DNA of 64,000 nucleotides from Hypomyces perniciosus (taxonomy: Eukaryota > Ascomycota > Sordariomycetes > Hypocreales > Hypocreaceae): the NCBI GenBank assembly GCA_008477525.1, contig SPDT01000001.1, forward strand, positions 3,596,001-3,660,000, in the 5' to 3' direction. The translations under genes were made by a program, and so were the position numbers. This document shows, in pieces, positions 11,591 to 24,157 of this stretch (its first letter is position 1; the number at the start of each line of letters is the position of its first letter). The notes beneath the pieces were generated by a model that did not search any database, was not told where the DNA came from, and was given only the letters and a program-made list of their open reading frames with translations.

Positions 11591-12129
11591 GATGGTGTCT
11601 GGGCTAATCCGATAATATGACGAATCCAAAAAAGGAGAAAAAAAAAGGCGAAATGTGGTAAATAAATCTCAGATCAAATACCAGTTATACAAGAACCTCC
11701 CTTGTCTTGAACAGCCTCATCAACGCTCATGGATGGTTGCAAAGGTTAAATAGGGTATGGATGTGTTAGGTTATCTTACTCATGGATGGGGATTGACTTG
11801 AATGTGCTGTTGGGCGCTGATAACAGCCTTCTTAGTGGGCAGACCCCCGCTGTAATATTTCGTTTTAGCGCTGGGCCAGGCTTCAATGTTCTGGAATCAC
11901 GGATAATGATTGCTTGTACCGAACTTTTTCCCGTCGGGTTATCCGTTTCGGCATTCTTTGTTTCTTTGCGCCCGCTCCTGCATCGTGAGGTTTCATTGAA
12001 TCGCGTCCACCTCATCCACATTCGTCTCAGCCATTGTGGAGGTCTTTCAATCAACCGAATATTTCCCCAAACGAGAAATACTTAGGCTGGTTGCTACTTT
12101 ATTATCGTCACTTTCAAAAGGTCCTCATC
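11591..12129. promoter_or_regulatory. divergent promoter region, cnxE/pop5
   Basis: About 540 bp between two diverging start codons. An A-rich tract lies at 11627-11650. I see no gene and no confidently placed factor site. Confidence 0.55.
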
Positions 12130-12734
12130 ATGGTGCGCATCAAGGAGCGATATCTCCTTGTCAACATCCTTTATCCTCCAGAGCCGGCAAAAACTGGCAA
12201 ATCCAATGTGCCAGATCTTGTGGTCCAGCGCCAGCCCACTATCGAGAGGTTGACTCCGCAAGCCCTTCTCAAGGCCATCAGAGCTGAAGTCTCACTCCTC
12301 TTTGGAGATTATGGGTCAGGGGCTTTGGAGGGCAGTCTCTCCGGTACGCCGTTTCATCTTCAATGAATAAGAAGAACACGTGCTAATATGATGTGATAGT
12401 CAAATACTTGTCTCTGGCCACTTCAACATTTATCCTGAGGTGTCCAAGGGCTCATTACCAGCTGCTATGGTCTGCATTGACCTTTATGGATTGCGTCCCC
12501 GTCAGGGACGGACGGCCATGCATCTTCCGTGTTGTTCGCGTCAGCGGCACTATTCGCAAGGCGGAAGAAGAAGCTATACGGCAGGCTAGAAAACTCATCC
12601 TAGCAGCCAAGGCAGAGGCCGAGTCGGATAACAAACCCTTGTCTATGGATACACTTCACGAGCCGGATCACCTCATGCTGGACGTCACGGACCATTCTCA
12701 CAGCGATGACGACATGGAAGACGATGAAGGTTGA
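12130..12734 (+). CDS. pop5: ribonuclease P/MRP protein subunit Pop5
   Basis: Shared protein subunit of RNase P (tRNA 5' processing) and RNase MRP (rRNA processing). Exons 12130-12343 and 12400-12734 join in phase to give 182 residues. The N-terminus MVRIKERYLLVNILYP is diagnostic for Pop5. It is followed by LTPQALLKAIRAEVSLLFGDYG, VKYLSLATSTFILRCPR and GRPCIFRVVRVSGTIRKAEE. The C-terminal 50 residues are acidic (HSDDDMEDDEG). Its 3' end is 7 bp from the convergent stop of gpn2, so the two mRNAs very probably overlap. Confidence 0.93.
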
Positions 12735-12741
12735 AATGCGA

Positions 12742-13921
12742 TTATTTTTTCTTGATTACCTTGACTCCGCTATCTTGCGGTATGGACATATCACCAAAGT
12801 CGGGGTCCATCTCTGCCGGGGCTGACGAGACAGGCTCTGACTGTTCAAAGTCCATGGCCTGTTCCTCCTGCAGTCTGGCCTGCTCTTCTTCGGCCTCTTG
12901 CTCAAGACGATCATATTCTTCCTTTTGGTCGATCCAGCGCTCCTGGAGCTCTTGCACCTCCAGCATGGACGACTCATTCCTCATCGCGACCGCCCACACC
13001 GTATCATTGGCACCCTCTGCACCCCCAAAGATATACCCTCCTGCCCGATCAATAACCCGGAGCAAATGCATCATACTCTTCTTATTCTCAACCGCCAAAA
13101 CCTCGTACCGCACCAACCCATAGCTTTCAATCATGTTTGCTATCGCTTCGTGTAACCGACCAAACTGTTCATTTCGAAGAGTAGGCGATTCCGCTTCGAG
13201 GTGTGGCGTCAAATATGTCAGGTCATCGACATCGGTGTAATATTCGAGATTAAACGGAAGTTCGTCATACGAGGCCAGTTTGTCGATCTTGGATAGCACA
13301 TTGATATGTGGCATATCCATCTGGATCATGGCTCGGAGTGATAGGAGGACATTGGAAACGTAAAGGGACGGTTGGGTTAGACAGAAGGAATCGGAGAGGT
13401 GAACACAAACGAACTGCAAGCAGGTCAGCATACCGGGTTTCCGAGGCCGAGAAAGGTCCACCGACTCTAAAGCCACTCTTTTGAAGCTTGTAGAAAATGT
13501 TTCTTAGTGAGTTGTGGTGCGTGTAGAGCTCCACTTGTCCAGGACAGTCGAAGAGAACATAATCTTCCCCGAACTCTTTCAGTCCCTCCTCTAGCCACTC
13601 GAAATTTTGTTCAAGTTCTTCCAGGGCATACAATATTCCTCCGTTCGGTCCAAGTCGGTCGTCGCGCATGATATCCTCTAGCTTAACCAGGCTACGGATG
13701 TCCAGCGCACACGGGTAGTTGGTGTGATCGTTGGCCGGGTCGAGATTCACGACAGAGCACGCGCGCCCGATGGCGCCCATGAACTGGTGCACTGCGAGGT
13801 CGCCAAGTTAACATCGCCCTGATCGAATTCGGCAGACAGAGAGAGGTGCGAACGTACTGCCATCGCAATAGGTGCTCTTTCCCGCGCCGGGGCTTCCGAG
13901 AACGAGCTGTGCGAAGGGCAT
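12742..13921 (-). CDS. gpn2: GPN-loop GTPase 2
   Basis: Small GTPase of the GPN family, involved in assembly and nuclear import of RNA polymerase II and III. Exons 13858-13921, 13466-13791 and 12742-13413 sum to 353 residues. The P-loop GSPGAGKST lies at residues 9-17; ACSVVNLDPAND carries the GPN-family switch region, DYVLFDCPGQVELY is the G3 region, and HINVLSKIDKL is the G4 motif. The C-terminus is a Glu/Gln-rich coiled coil ending VKVIKKK. The second intron (13414-13465) needs a weak GTCGGT donor, which phase and homology (SGFR then FVCVHLSDSF) support. It diverges from nte1. Confidence 0.92.
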
Positions 13922-14313
13922 CTGGGAATCGTATGGCTGCACTATTCAAGGGCACATGGCCAGTCCAGCAACCGCGGCTTGCTGTCGACCTATTGGGGGG
14001 GTAAAATTCGCTGGTGATATGAGCCGTCTCTGCTCTTACAAACCGTCCCACCATCAAAGGCAAGCTGCCCCACGTACACAAGCGAACGGTTGGAGCCACG
14101 TGACACACGATGACGAAAGGTGGGGCATTAATGCCGGCAAAATTTCGGACCGCTGCAAAGCTTGCAGCTCAAAAACCACATGCAAGAAACTGACCACAAG
14201 CCACTTCCTTAAAAACTCCTCTTTTCTGCCATCGGCAACACCACCTCTTCCCACAGCTCCCACCCGCCATTCTACATGATGCTGTGCTACCATGCGCAGC
14301 ACCATCTCCAACC
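13922..14313. promoter_or_regulatory. divergent promoter region, gpn2/nte1
   Basis: Roughly 390 bp shared upstream region of two diverging genes. A short ATG-initiated frame at 14292 stops before the nte1 start. No other feature was recognised. Confidence 0.55.
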
Positions 14314-17300
14314 ATGGCATCTGACTTGTCAAATGCCGCTCAGTTGGCCGGAAGCCTCACTGGGAGCGTCTCTCGCGTCATGGAGACCCCAAGCAGCTCC
14401 CTCTCCCCCATGAGCTACACAATGGCTGTCGAGGCCACCCAGGCCTCTACCAGCTGGCTTGGGTTTATTGGGCGGCTTCTTCTGGGCACCATCAATCTCA
14501 CATCTACCATCCTGTACTGGATCATCCGGACAGCGACTATCACCGTCCCGACTGTCCTGTACACCTTGTTCTCTGCGAGCTGGACGGTGACTATGAATGC
14601 CACTACCCTGTACGCTGCTAGTCCCTTGAACTTGCAAGCCTCAAGACTCACAGTTGACCAGCATGTTCATCGTGGCGGCCATTGTGTCGGCAGGCAGCTG
14701 GGTTGTCCGGTATCGCATCCTCAATATGTACTCAAGGCTGCCACCTGAACCTCAACGGAAGGAGCCTGAGATCGACCTCTTCCCTGACACACACGAGGGA
14801 GGAGTGAAATCGGGATTGTCCAACTATTTGGACGAGTTCCTGAGCGCAATCAAGATCTTCGGTTATCTCGAACGATCAGTGTTTCACGAACTCACCCGGA
14901 GCATGCAGACCAGAAAGCTCATTGCCGGGGAGACAATCAACCTCGAGGAAGAGAAGGGTTTCTGCATTGTTGTGGACGGATTGGTTGAAATCTTCGTCAA
15001 GTCGGGGAGAGATCCTCGTTCATCCGTTGGCAACCAATCCCGTCATCATGCTTTTGCGTCATCTGACGACGAGGATGTTCTGCCTGGCCAGCAAAAGTAC
15101 CAGCTTTTGACCGAGGTGCGGAATGGAGCTCCAATGTCCTCATTGTTTTCCATCATGTCTTTGTTCACAGAGGATGTGAAACTCAAGCGCAATGGAGATG
15201 AGTCACCAATCGCGACTACCAGAGGGGAAGATCATGTGCAAACTGGTCCCTTGAAAGATTCCAGCACGGGCAAGTCACCCCATGCTCCGATCTCAATGCC
15301 AGGTACGCCTCATTTGGACGGAAACGCCGAGATGAGGCATGACGAGCGCATAAGGATGTCGACCAGAGGGAACTCTGGAATCCCACCTATGTCTTTGGAT
15401 GGCTCATCCACGGCTCAGCCCGTGCAGGCTCGCCCCGGCTTGCCAAACAGGTTGATATCCAGTTCGGCCCACCCCGACATCATCGCCCGTGCGACTGTTG
15501 ATACAACCATTGCGATAATACCTGCCAGTGCTTTCAGGAGGCTCATCAAGATTTACCCCAAAGCTACTGCGCACATTGTCCATGTCATTCTTTCTCGGTT
15601 TCAGAGGGTAACGCTTTCACAGGCATTCAACTACCTCGGTCTAACTGCCGAGGTGTTGCAGACTGAGAAAGACATGGTCAAGTACACCATGTGCCAGCTA
15701 CCCAATGTGCTACGAGGGGATGCTCTTAGCAGACTGAAAGAAAAGTTCAACCGTGAGCGAGAGCGAATCGGCGAGGACCAAGAAGCCAAGGGCATTGCCC
15801 TCCACAACTCAGCTGCTGCCCGACGTCGGCGGTCCAGCGCAACTCTTCGGAAAGAAGCAGTTCTACAGGCGATGTCGAAGCAACGCTCCACCTCGGCAGC
15901 GGCCAGTAACATAGTCCCATCAGGAGAACGACACCCAGGCAGTAATCTCAGCCCTGGAGATCTAGCTGGAGCGCAACTGACTCGTGGGTTAAATCAACTC
16001 CCGGTCCCAAGCACAACAGTTAGATCACCGGGGGTTGAGGAATTCAGCCCTTTGGCCCAGAAACCCTTCAACCCCTTTGATCCTGAGCGACATGGTCGTT
16101 TTTCAATGGATCGTGACTCTGTTGATGAGGACAATGTCTTTCGGACATCAATCCTTGAGTGCATGTTGAAATCACTTGGCATAGAAGCAGGAGGCACTAG
16201 CTCCAGGGATATTGAGTCAATGGAGGGATCTCCCAGACTTGTCTCGATTGATCAAAGACGTGCCAGGGCTGTCTATACAAACAATGCCTTCGGTTTCATA
16301 GGGCCGTATGATGGGTCAGTTGATGGGGAAACTGAGTCACTGACATCCGGTGGATTTACCCATACTCCCCCGAACGCGCAAATCTTATCCCATGAAATGA
16401 TGGATGAGGTCGAGATTGTCTTCTTTCCAAAGGGATCTGTGCTAGTGGAGCAAGGAGAGCGATGTCCGGGTCTGTATTATGTTATTGATGGTTTCTTGGA
16501 CATCAGTACGACTGTGGCGGATGGCACCCAGAACATTTTTCAGAAGTCGGGCTCGGAATCCTTTGGCGCAGACTCGTTCCAACAACGCTGGTCTGAGTCT
16601 GGTGCAACACAATCGGATACTCAGGAAGGCTTCTCCCCAAAGCATGACCAGGCTCGTCGTCGAAGTGTTGCCCTTGTTAAACCCGGCGGGTTAGCAGGGT
16701 ACATCGGAAGCGTATCCTCATACAGATCATTTATCGACGTCGTGGCAAAAACAGATGTCTATGTCGGTTTCCTCCCTCTGGCCTCTTTGGAGAGAATCGT
16801 TGACAGATATCCGATTATCCTGTTGACCATGGCGAAGAGGCTGACCAATATCCTGCCACGACTCATCTTGCATATTGATTTTGCGCTCGAATGGGTTCAA
16901 GTCAACGCTGGCCAAGTCATCTTCCACGATGGTGATGAAAGTGATGCTATCTACATTGTTCTGAATGGCCGTCTCCGCCTCGTGGAGGATCGGAAAGACG
17001 GTGGAATGGCAGCAAGAGCTGAGTTTGGACAAGGTGAGAGCATAGGAGAGCTCGAGGTGCTTACCGAAACGGCGCGTTCGGGGACTCTTCACGCCATTCG
17101 AGACACCGAGCTTGTCAAGTTTCCACGCACACTCTTCAACAGTCTGGCCCAAGAGCACCCCAACATCACAATCAAGATCTCGAAGATTATTGCATCCCGA
17201 ATGAGGGCAGCTGTGGATGATTCATTCAAGTATCTTGGGAAGGAAGCTGGGTCCGGCGCTGTCAACAATCAGAGAAAGTCGACGATGAACTTGCGAACTG

Positions 17301-19066
17301 TGGCTATTCTGCCGGTCTCCACTGGTGTGCCTGTTGTGGAGTTTGGAAATCGTCTGATGAATGCACTCGCTCAAGTTGGTCCCCAGAATGGAGCCACTTC
17401 ACTCAACCAATCTGCCATTTTGAGCCATCTGGGAAAGCACGCATTCAATAAAATGGGAAAGCTCAGGTTGTCACAATACTTGGCCGACCTGGAAGAGAAA
17501 TATGGCCTGGTGGTCTACGTTGCAGGTAAGCTTATTCCCCACGCATTGTTTTTTGTGTTATGACTTTATGATGAGAAATTCTTTACCCGAAGACACGTCG
17601 TTGATGGTTTTGTTAACTCTAATTTTTTCCTGAATATCGTCTCATTCATGCTACTCTTTCTGAAAATGGAAGGCGATCCCTGCTAACTCGGATGTTTGCT
17701 TTCAGATACTAGTGTGAACTCGCCATGGACACAAACATGCATCACCCAAGCCGACAGCATCCTCCTGGTGGGCCTTGCAGAAGGCTCTCCAGCTATTGGG
17801 GAGTATGAGCGGTTCATGCTGGGGATGAAATCAACAGCACGGAAGACGCTAGTACTTCTGCATGCTGAGAGATTTTCTCAACCAGGGCTTACCCGTTCGT
17901 GGCTCCGGAATCGTATGTGGATCAATGGTGGCCATTATCACATTCAAATGGCATTCAGGACCAATGTTCCAGTGCACCCTCCCTCCAAGAAACTGGGCCA
18001 GGCTCTCAAGGAACGGGTGCAAGTTCTCCATGCCGAGATTCAGAAGTATACCGCCAGATACGTGCGTCACACGCCGTACTACTCACCCGACACACCATTC
18101 AAAGGAGACTTCCACCGTCTGGCACGAAGACTCTGTGGAAAGTCGATTGGCCTAGTATTAGGTGGTGGTGGCGCACGAGGTATAAGCCAGATTGGTATTA
18201 TCAGAGCGATGGAAGAAGCCGGCATCCCTATTGACATTGTGGGTGGGACGTCTATTGGATCTTTCGTGGGTGCTCTCTACGCACGCCATGCAGATGTGGT
18301 ACCCATGTTTGGACTCGCCAAAAAGTTCGCGGGACGCATGGCGAGTTTGTGGCGGTTTGCTCTGGACTTGACATACCCATCAGCATCGTACACAACGGGG
18401 CACGAGTTCAATCGGGGCATCTTCAAGACTTTCGGGAACACTCAGATTGAAGATTTCTGGCTGGAGTACTACTGCAACACGACCAATATCAGCAAGAGCC
18501 GTGCAGAGTTTCACACAAGCGGATATGCGTGGAGGTATATCCGGGCTTCAATGTCGCTTGCGGGCTTATTACCCCCATTGTGTGACGAGGGTAGTATGTT
18601 GCTCGATGGTGGTTACGTCGACAACCTGACTGTGTCACACATGAAGGATTTGGGAGTTGATATCATTTTTGCTATAGACGTTGGAGCACTAGACGATGAT
18701 ACACCGCAGACGTATGGCGACTCACTGTCAGGCATGTGGGCGTATTTCAATAGATGGAATCCATTCTCGCCACACCCCAACCCACCGACGCTAGCAGAGA
18801 TCCAAGGAAGACTTGCGTATGTCTCTAGCGTGGATGCACTGGAGCGAGCCAAAACGATGCCCGGATGCATCTACATGCGGCCGCCAATTGACGCTTACGG
18901 GACACTTGACTTTGGCAAGTTTGACGAGATATACGAGATGGGATACAACTTTGGACGAGAGTTTTTCCAAAACTTGAAGGAGCAAGGCAAGCTACCCCTA
19001 ACGGAGGAGACTGAGGCGAAGAAGGCATTGCGGCGAACAACGGCACCTCGACGTGCTAGCATCTAG
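14314..19066 (+). CDS. nte1: lysophospholipase NTE1 (neuropathy target esterase family)
   Basis: Large ER-anchored serine esterase that deacylates phosphatidylcholine and lysophosphatidylcholine to glycerophosphocholine. Exons 14314-14609, 14662-17525 and 17706-19066 give 1506 residues. The N-terminal hydrophobic helices include one spanning the first intron (TTL joined to MFIVAAIV). Cyclic-nucleotide-binding-like domains follow (for example [28 protein letters not shown] and [18 protein letters not shown]). The patatin domain has [16 protein letters not shown] near 1205, the nucleophile elbow GTSIGS near 1235, and DGGYVDN near 1353 with the catalytic Asp. Length and order match the fungal NTE1 family. 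The inter-domain segment is Ser/Arg-rich. Confidence 0.96.
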
Positions 19067-19554
19067 ACAAGAGAGCGAGATGTGACATCACGCGTCTTAA
19101 TGGGTTTAATAAGCTGTCCATGAAATGGTAGACAGAGCTAGAAGTGTTTTCAATTCTATCGTGAACGATGAAAAGCACTAGCTGCTGTATCAATCAATTG
19201 CTGGCTCTCTTTCGTGACTCTGTTGAGTGCCGTGTGATATCTCGAGTGTTGTCAGTGGCTACCTGATATCCCTGGAGCACCATCTAATTTCAACTTGAAT
19301 GCATCAGCAGCACCAGATACACTTGATCACATGCTTAATCGTTCTATCTCGGACATCAACAATCCCCGCCAAATTCACGGTTGTGAAGCTGAAGGCCCAG
19401 GTTGCCGTTCCAAGAGCCTTAGGGTGACAGTTTGTTTCTCGCTGATTGGTTCATCGTCCCGTCTAATGTTCCGATCTTGAGGTATAGCATAGCCCTACTT
19501 GATACTACCTACTACTACTGCCACCGTCATTCATCTCTCCTCCAACTTATCGCT
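19067..19554. other. intergenic region
   Basis: 3' flank of nte1 and upstream region of the BTB gene; nothing else was recognised. Confidence 0.55.
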
Positions 19555-20634
19555 ATGGACCCGACCTTTCACGAAATCGATCCAAATGGGGATACGCTTC
19601 TCATTCTCCGCAATGCAAACGCACCGTTTGCAACAATGGGCTCAGATATCCCATGGCCTAATGCTCTGCCAGACTATTGGACTGGGATAATGAAAGAGAA
19701 TGAGTCGCAGTTAGGGATTCCGGCGCCTGAACATAAGGGGGACAGCGAACCAGAAATACGAATGAAGCTCTCGTCGAAACATCTGATGCTAGCGTCTTCG
19801 TATTTTGAAAAAATGATGTCCAACAAATGGAAAGAGACCAACACAGAGGATGGCTATGCTTATTCTGTCTCTGCTGAGGAATGGGACAAGGAAGCGTTCC
19901 TTATCCTCATGAACATAATTCATGGCCGAACGACAAAAGTACCCCGAGAAGTCAGTGTTGAGATGCTTGCCAAAATAGCTGTTCTTATTGATTACTACAA
20001 ATGCCACGAGACAGCAGATTTCTTTGCGAAATCGTGGATGGCCAGCCTGCCAGAGCCTCTTCCTTCCTCTTACGGAAGACATCTCTTACTTAGGCTCTTT
20101 ATATCCTGCGTATTTTCGGACGCATATGCTTTCCAAGAATTGACAAAGACTATCATATCCCAGAGCAGAGGTCCTATTCATTCACTGGGCTTACCTATAC
20201 CAGAGACTGTCATCAGTGAGTTCGAAAAATAGTACTTCGTTAATAGTGAGACGACTAACTCTCTCTCTCTAGACGCGCTTGATACGAGGAGGCAGGATCT
20301 TATCTCTGCAGTTCTTGCTAATCTCAATTTCTTAAAAGCCCAATTCTATAAGAATCAAGGGGTTTGTTCATTTGAGTGTGCTTCGTTTCTACTAGGCGCT
20401 CTTATGAAGGGCATGAATGCAATTGGTCTTCTTGACCCCGAACCACGACCACCATTTACCGGGTATAGCTTCGGTGCAATGGAAGAGGCTATCCGCGACA
20501 TAAGGAAGCCGTCCAAAAATAGCTGTCGTGGTTTATCCAACTGCAATCTTTCGGCGAAAATTAGGCCAATTCTTGATGCACAACTTAGGGAGTTGGTTGG
20601 GTTGTACTTGAACAACTATATTACTCAAGACTGA
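19555..20634 (+). CDS. BTB/POZ-domain protein of a fungal-specific family
   Basis: Predicted intracellular protein with a degenerate N-terminal BTB/POZ fold, a protein-interaction domain often used in cullin-3 adaptors; its partner is unknown. Exons 19555-20215 and 20273-20634 join in phase (VI-NALDTRRQDL) to give 340 residues. BTB-like elements are TLLILRNANAPF, IRMKLSSKHLMLASSYFEKMM and AFLILMNIIHGR with VEMLAKIAVLIDYYKC. The C-terminal part has CSFECASFLLGALMKGMNAI and LSAKIRPILDAQLRELVGLY, which I associate with the expanded BTB families of filamentous ascomycetes. An upstream in-frame extension exists but the MDPTFHEI start is preferred. Confidence 0.82.
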
Positions 20635-21119
20635 AAGACAAACCATGTTGCCTTTTTCGACCTTGGCTTCTTCTCCGGAGCCGTAGGAAGAGGCCAATCA
20701 GGTCGACACAATACTTTGGCAGCTATAATTACGTGGCCACCACCGAACTGTTTCTGGATACAAGCAGGTTATTGAGCGCTTCAAGAAGTTGGGGTCAAGT
20801 TCAGCATCCACATTTTGGTGTTAGTATACTATAGTGCGTGGCTAGCCGATCATATCAGTGTACTTCATAGACATGCAGGCTACTCTGGCTTGGTGATCTA
20901 GAGAGCTCACTGGACGGAATATCGCCAACTATGTCATGCTGCGTGTTTTAGTCCCTATGACGTTCAAAGGCGAAAACAGGATTATGAGTTGATGAGACCA
21001 TTGTAGGTATAAGTGCCCTACAACTGCTTCACGATGCTCTCAAGCTTCCAAGTCCCCCCTATTGAAGCAGAAACCAACTCTTCTCTCCAAACACCCACTC
21101 TACTGCTCTATATACCAAC
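20635..21119. other. intergenic region
   Basis: Separates the BTB gene from the small Asn/His-rich gene; both are on the plus strand. No supported feature. Confidence 0.55.
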
Positions 21120-21437
21120 ATGACTCCACGACGCGGTTCTTATGTTTCGGATTTCAACTCCAATCATCACAAGTCCGCTGCCAACAACCACAACAACCAC
21201 CACAATCGCGATAACAACAATGATAGTGGCGGACGCAGCGTCAAACGCTTTTTACCACCAGACCCGCGACCTTCGCGCGCTGACCCCAACGAAAGAAAAC
21301 ACAGACTCAACAAGGAGAAGGAATGCGGCGGGTTTGACTGGACGCCAGGAATTGTTCTGGTGCTGATAGGAGCGACAGCCTTTTTCAGTATGGACAGGTC
21401 GTTGCTCCGGAGGAGAAAGAAGGAGTATATTCACTGA
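21120..21437 (+). CDS. small Asn/His-rich protein with one membrane segment
   Basis: An intact 105-codon frame with an ATG in good context (ccaacATGA). The N-terminal half is low-complexity (NNHNNHHNRDNNND). A basic stretch, PNERKHRLNKEKECGG, precedes a hydrophobic segment, TPGIVLVLIGATAFFSM, and a basic tail, RSLLRRRKKEYIH. That layout suits a small single-pass membrane protein with a charged tail. I do not recognise the family, and no catalytic motif is present. It sits tail to tail with the decarboxylase gene, 131 bp away. Confidence 0.6.
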   Translation: MTPRRGSYVSDFNSNHHKSAANNHNNHHNRDNNNDSGGRSVKRFLPPDPRPSRADPNERKHRLNKEKECGGFDWTPGIVLVLIGATAFFSMDRSLLRRRKKEYIH

Positions 21438-21568
21438 AAAGGGGTGTGGCTCTTCTTCAAGTGTGTTGAGAAACTTGGATTCTATTCTACCACTGTATAA
21501 TGTCTTTTATGTCTAAGTGATAATACCCCCTCTAATGTTCGCTCTCCATCTTATCCTTTCTACCCCCT

Positions 21569-23389
21569 TTATGCTGCACTCTTCAGTTGTCCCTCAAGCG
21601 TCTCAACCAAGAGTTCAAATAGCTGCTGCACATGCTGCTCCCGCACCGCCTCCACGCCCGTACACACTCGAATAGCATATTTTCCATTCACCACCGTGCT
21701 GGTCAAGTAGAACTTGCCACTCGCGTTAATCGCCTCGTACAGATCCTCCGTGCGTTTGCCAATCTGCTCCTCGCCATCGCCCTTTGCGCGGAACGACACC
21801 AGGCCGAAGCGCGCTTTCGTAAAGATGCTGAACAAATCGGGGCGACTGACCAGCTTGGCCTCGAGGCTCTCGCCCAGCACGACGCCGTTGCGGATGTGCG
21901 CCTGCAGCCCGCGGATGCCGTAGTTGCGCAGCACGAACCACAGCTTCAGCGAGCGGAAACGGCGGCCCAGGGGGATCTGCCAGTCGCGGTAGTCGGTGAC
22001 GAGTTCGTTGTCGCTGAATTGGTTGCGCAGGTACGCCGGCTTGATGCTGAGCGCGTTGATGAGGTGTCCGCGGCTGCGCACCCACAGGGTCGAGCAGTCG
22101 AAGGTGGTGAGCATCCACTTGTGCGGGTTGACGTTGAAGGAGTGAAAGTGAGCGATGGGTTTGGCCAGGGGCTTGTTCTCGTCGAGGATCAAGGCGGAGC
22201 CAGCGTACGCGGCGTCGACGTGGACCCAGATCTCGCCTGGCTTGCCGGTCAAGGGCTCCAAAGTACGGGCGATGCCCTCGAAGTCATCCACGGCGCAGAC
22301 GTCCGTGGTGCCGAGAGTAGCTGTCAGGTAGAAGGGCTCGAGACCCTTGGCCTTGAGTTCCTCGATGGTCTTGGCCAGGGCTTCGCCAGTCATTGAGTAG
22401 CCGTTCTCCTCGGATACAGGCACGGTGGCGAAGCGCACGCCGATAACTTGGGCAGCTTTCTTGGTGCTTGAGTGCGCGCCGGAGCTACCCAGGGCGACGA
22501 GTTTGCTGCGATGGCGCCAGAGCTCTTCCTCCTTGTCCTCGCCCTCTGGGAGGTGTGCTATCGCCTCGTCAAGGTACTTGTCCCGGGCAGCCGTCATGAC
22601 CGTCAAGATAGCTTCACTAGCACTTCCGTGAATGACACCGCCGCCATGTGTAGGACCACCGCTCAGGAAGCACTCAGGCAGACCTAGGGCCTGGGCAAGC
22701 CAGTCGAGAACAACAGTCTCGAGCTCAGTGATGGCAGGACTGCAGATCCAGTTGAAATGGGCGCCGTTGAAGGCATTGGAGTACATCTCGGCGATGGCGG
22801 CAGGGAAGCTGCTGGAGCATGGGAAGAAGGCCATGAAGCCGGGGCTCTGCCAGTGGGTGATGCCGGGGAGGATCTTATCCCGGATATCGGCGCGGATGAC
22901 ATCGAAGGGCTCCGGGTCGAGCGGGGCCGAGGCCGGGAGGAGAGGCCGGAGGTAGCCCGGCTCGACGTCGGAGACGACTCGATGGGATGCGATGTTTTCA
23001 TAGTAGTCGGCGACTGTGATTTGAAGAATTGGTCAGTCAGGCGTTGCTTAAGGCCGGCGCTTTGCCTGGGCGGTAGCAGCCGCGCCATTGGCGGTCATTA
23101 AAGGTGCCATTGTCACTATCGTCTCGACATGTGGTATTACACGGATAGGAAAAGGTTTCTTGGCCGTGAGTGGTCAAACAATTGGAGTGAAGTTGTTGGG
23201 ACAGACAATGTGAAGAGAAGAAATTAGGAGGGGGGTTAAGGAAGTGCGGGGGAGGCTGAAGAAGAGAGAGAACATAAAGCAAAAAAGCAAAAGCAAAAAA
23301 AGCAAAAGCAAAAAAACGAAGAAAAAATCCAGTGACATACTCTCATCAATGGCAGCCTTGGCCGCCTCGCGATATTCTTTCGAATCCAT
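21569..23389 (-). CDS. PLP-dependent aromatic-L-amino-acid decarboxylase-like enzyme
   Basis: Group II pyridoxal-phosphate decarboxylase related to DOPA/tryptophan/tyrosine decarboxylases. Exon 1 (MDSKEYREAAKAAIDE, start 23389) joins after a long intron of about 320 nt to IADYYENIASHRVVSDVEPG. The core has HWQSPGFMAFFPCSSSF, NWICSPAITELETVVLDWL, GSASEAILTVMTAAR, WVHVDAAYAGSA with the PLP-ring Asp, and NVNPHKWM with the Schiff-base Lys. The C-terminal domain continues RRFRSLKLWFVLRNYG to the end. Length (~500 aa) is normal for the family. The substrate cannot be decided from sequence alone; tryptophan or tyrosine/DOPA are the usual fungal ones. The intron contains an AAAAGC-type repeat. Confidence 0.92.
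23278..23325. repeat. A-rich simple repeat inside an intron
   Basis: An irregular run of AAAAGC-like units on the plus strand, inside the first intron of the decarboxylase gene. On the transcript it is T/C-rich, similar to an extended pyrimidine tract. Confidence 0.85.
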
Positions 23390-24157
23390 AATTGGCAAAA
23401 CTTGTTGCTGGTTGTTCCGTACGTATATCTCTCTGCGGGATATCACTTTATTTTGCTCCCTGCGTCACGTTTCCTGTTCCGGGTCGCACACACACTTTAA
23501 ATACATAAAGTTCAGCCTGGCTTTTCGTATTTATTCTTTATAATCGCAGCGTAGGATCGTGTCGACGAACATCTGACTGGAGATATGAGACCAAATTAGA
23601 CCTATAATGCTTACAATCTAGTATCAATGAAGATATTGGAATACGGGCCCTGCAGCGGAAACGGATTCGCTCGGATTCGCCGTTCCTTCGGAACTGATTG
23701 ATTATTGGCTCCGCATAGTCATCAAAATTTCTGCTTTGGTAGTAGTATCCAAATCCCAAGGAAGCTTCTACAACTGTCTAGCATCACTCGATTCCGTGTC
23801 AATCCGAGAGCTTGTGTGGCCACGCAAAAAGCCGCAGGAAACGGCAATGCATATGCATGTCACACATGTCAAACTTTTACGCCTTTCTGCGACATTGACA
23901 TGCAGAATGATACAGACGCCCTTGCATAGTGACATGACACTTTCACGTCCTCCACTTCTTCAGGCAGAGGAACCTCATGATGTTGAATTCACGTAGTATT
24001 GATTATTCAATCTTGAACGCTGAGCATCCCATTCCCTCCGCTAATAACAAACTCCTTTCAAAGAAAAATGCCCATGTCCCGCCTGTACACTCCATATACT
24101 CCAGCCCATTCATCCCAGAAACAGAAAAGAGCGCAAAAGACAATCATGAAACGCTGC
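23390..24157. other. promoter side of the decarboxylase gene
   Basis: Between the decarboxylase start and the 3' end of the TM9 gene, both on the minus strand. No additional gene was supported. Confidence 0.55.

Noticed and set aside
21632..22396. 254-codon plus-strand ORF opposite the decarboxylase
   Set aside because: Shadow of the GC-rich decarboxylase exon; no family resemblance.
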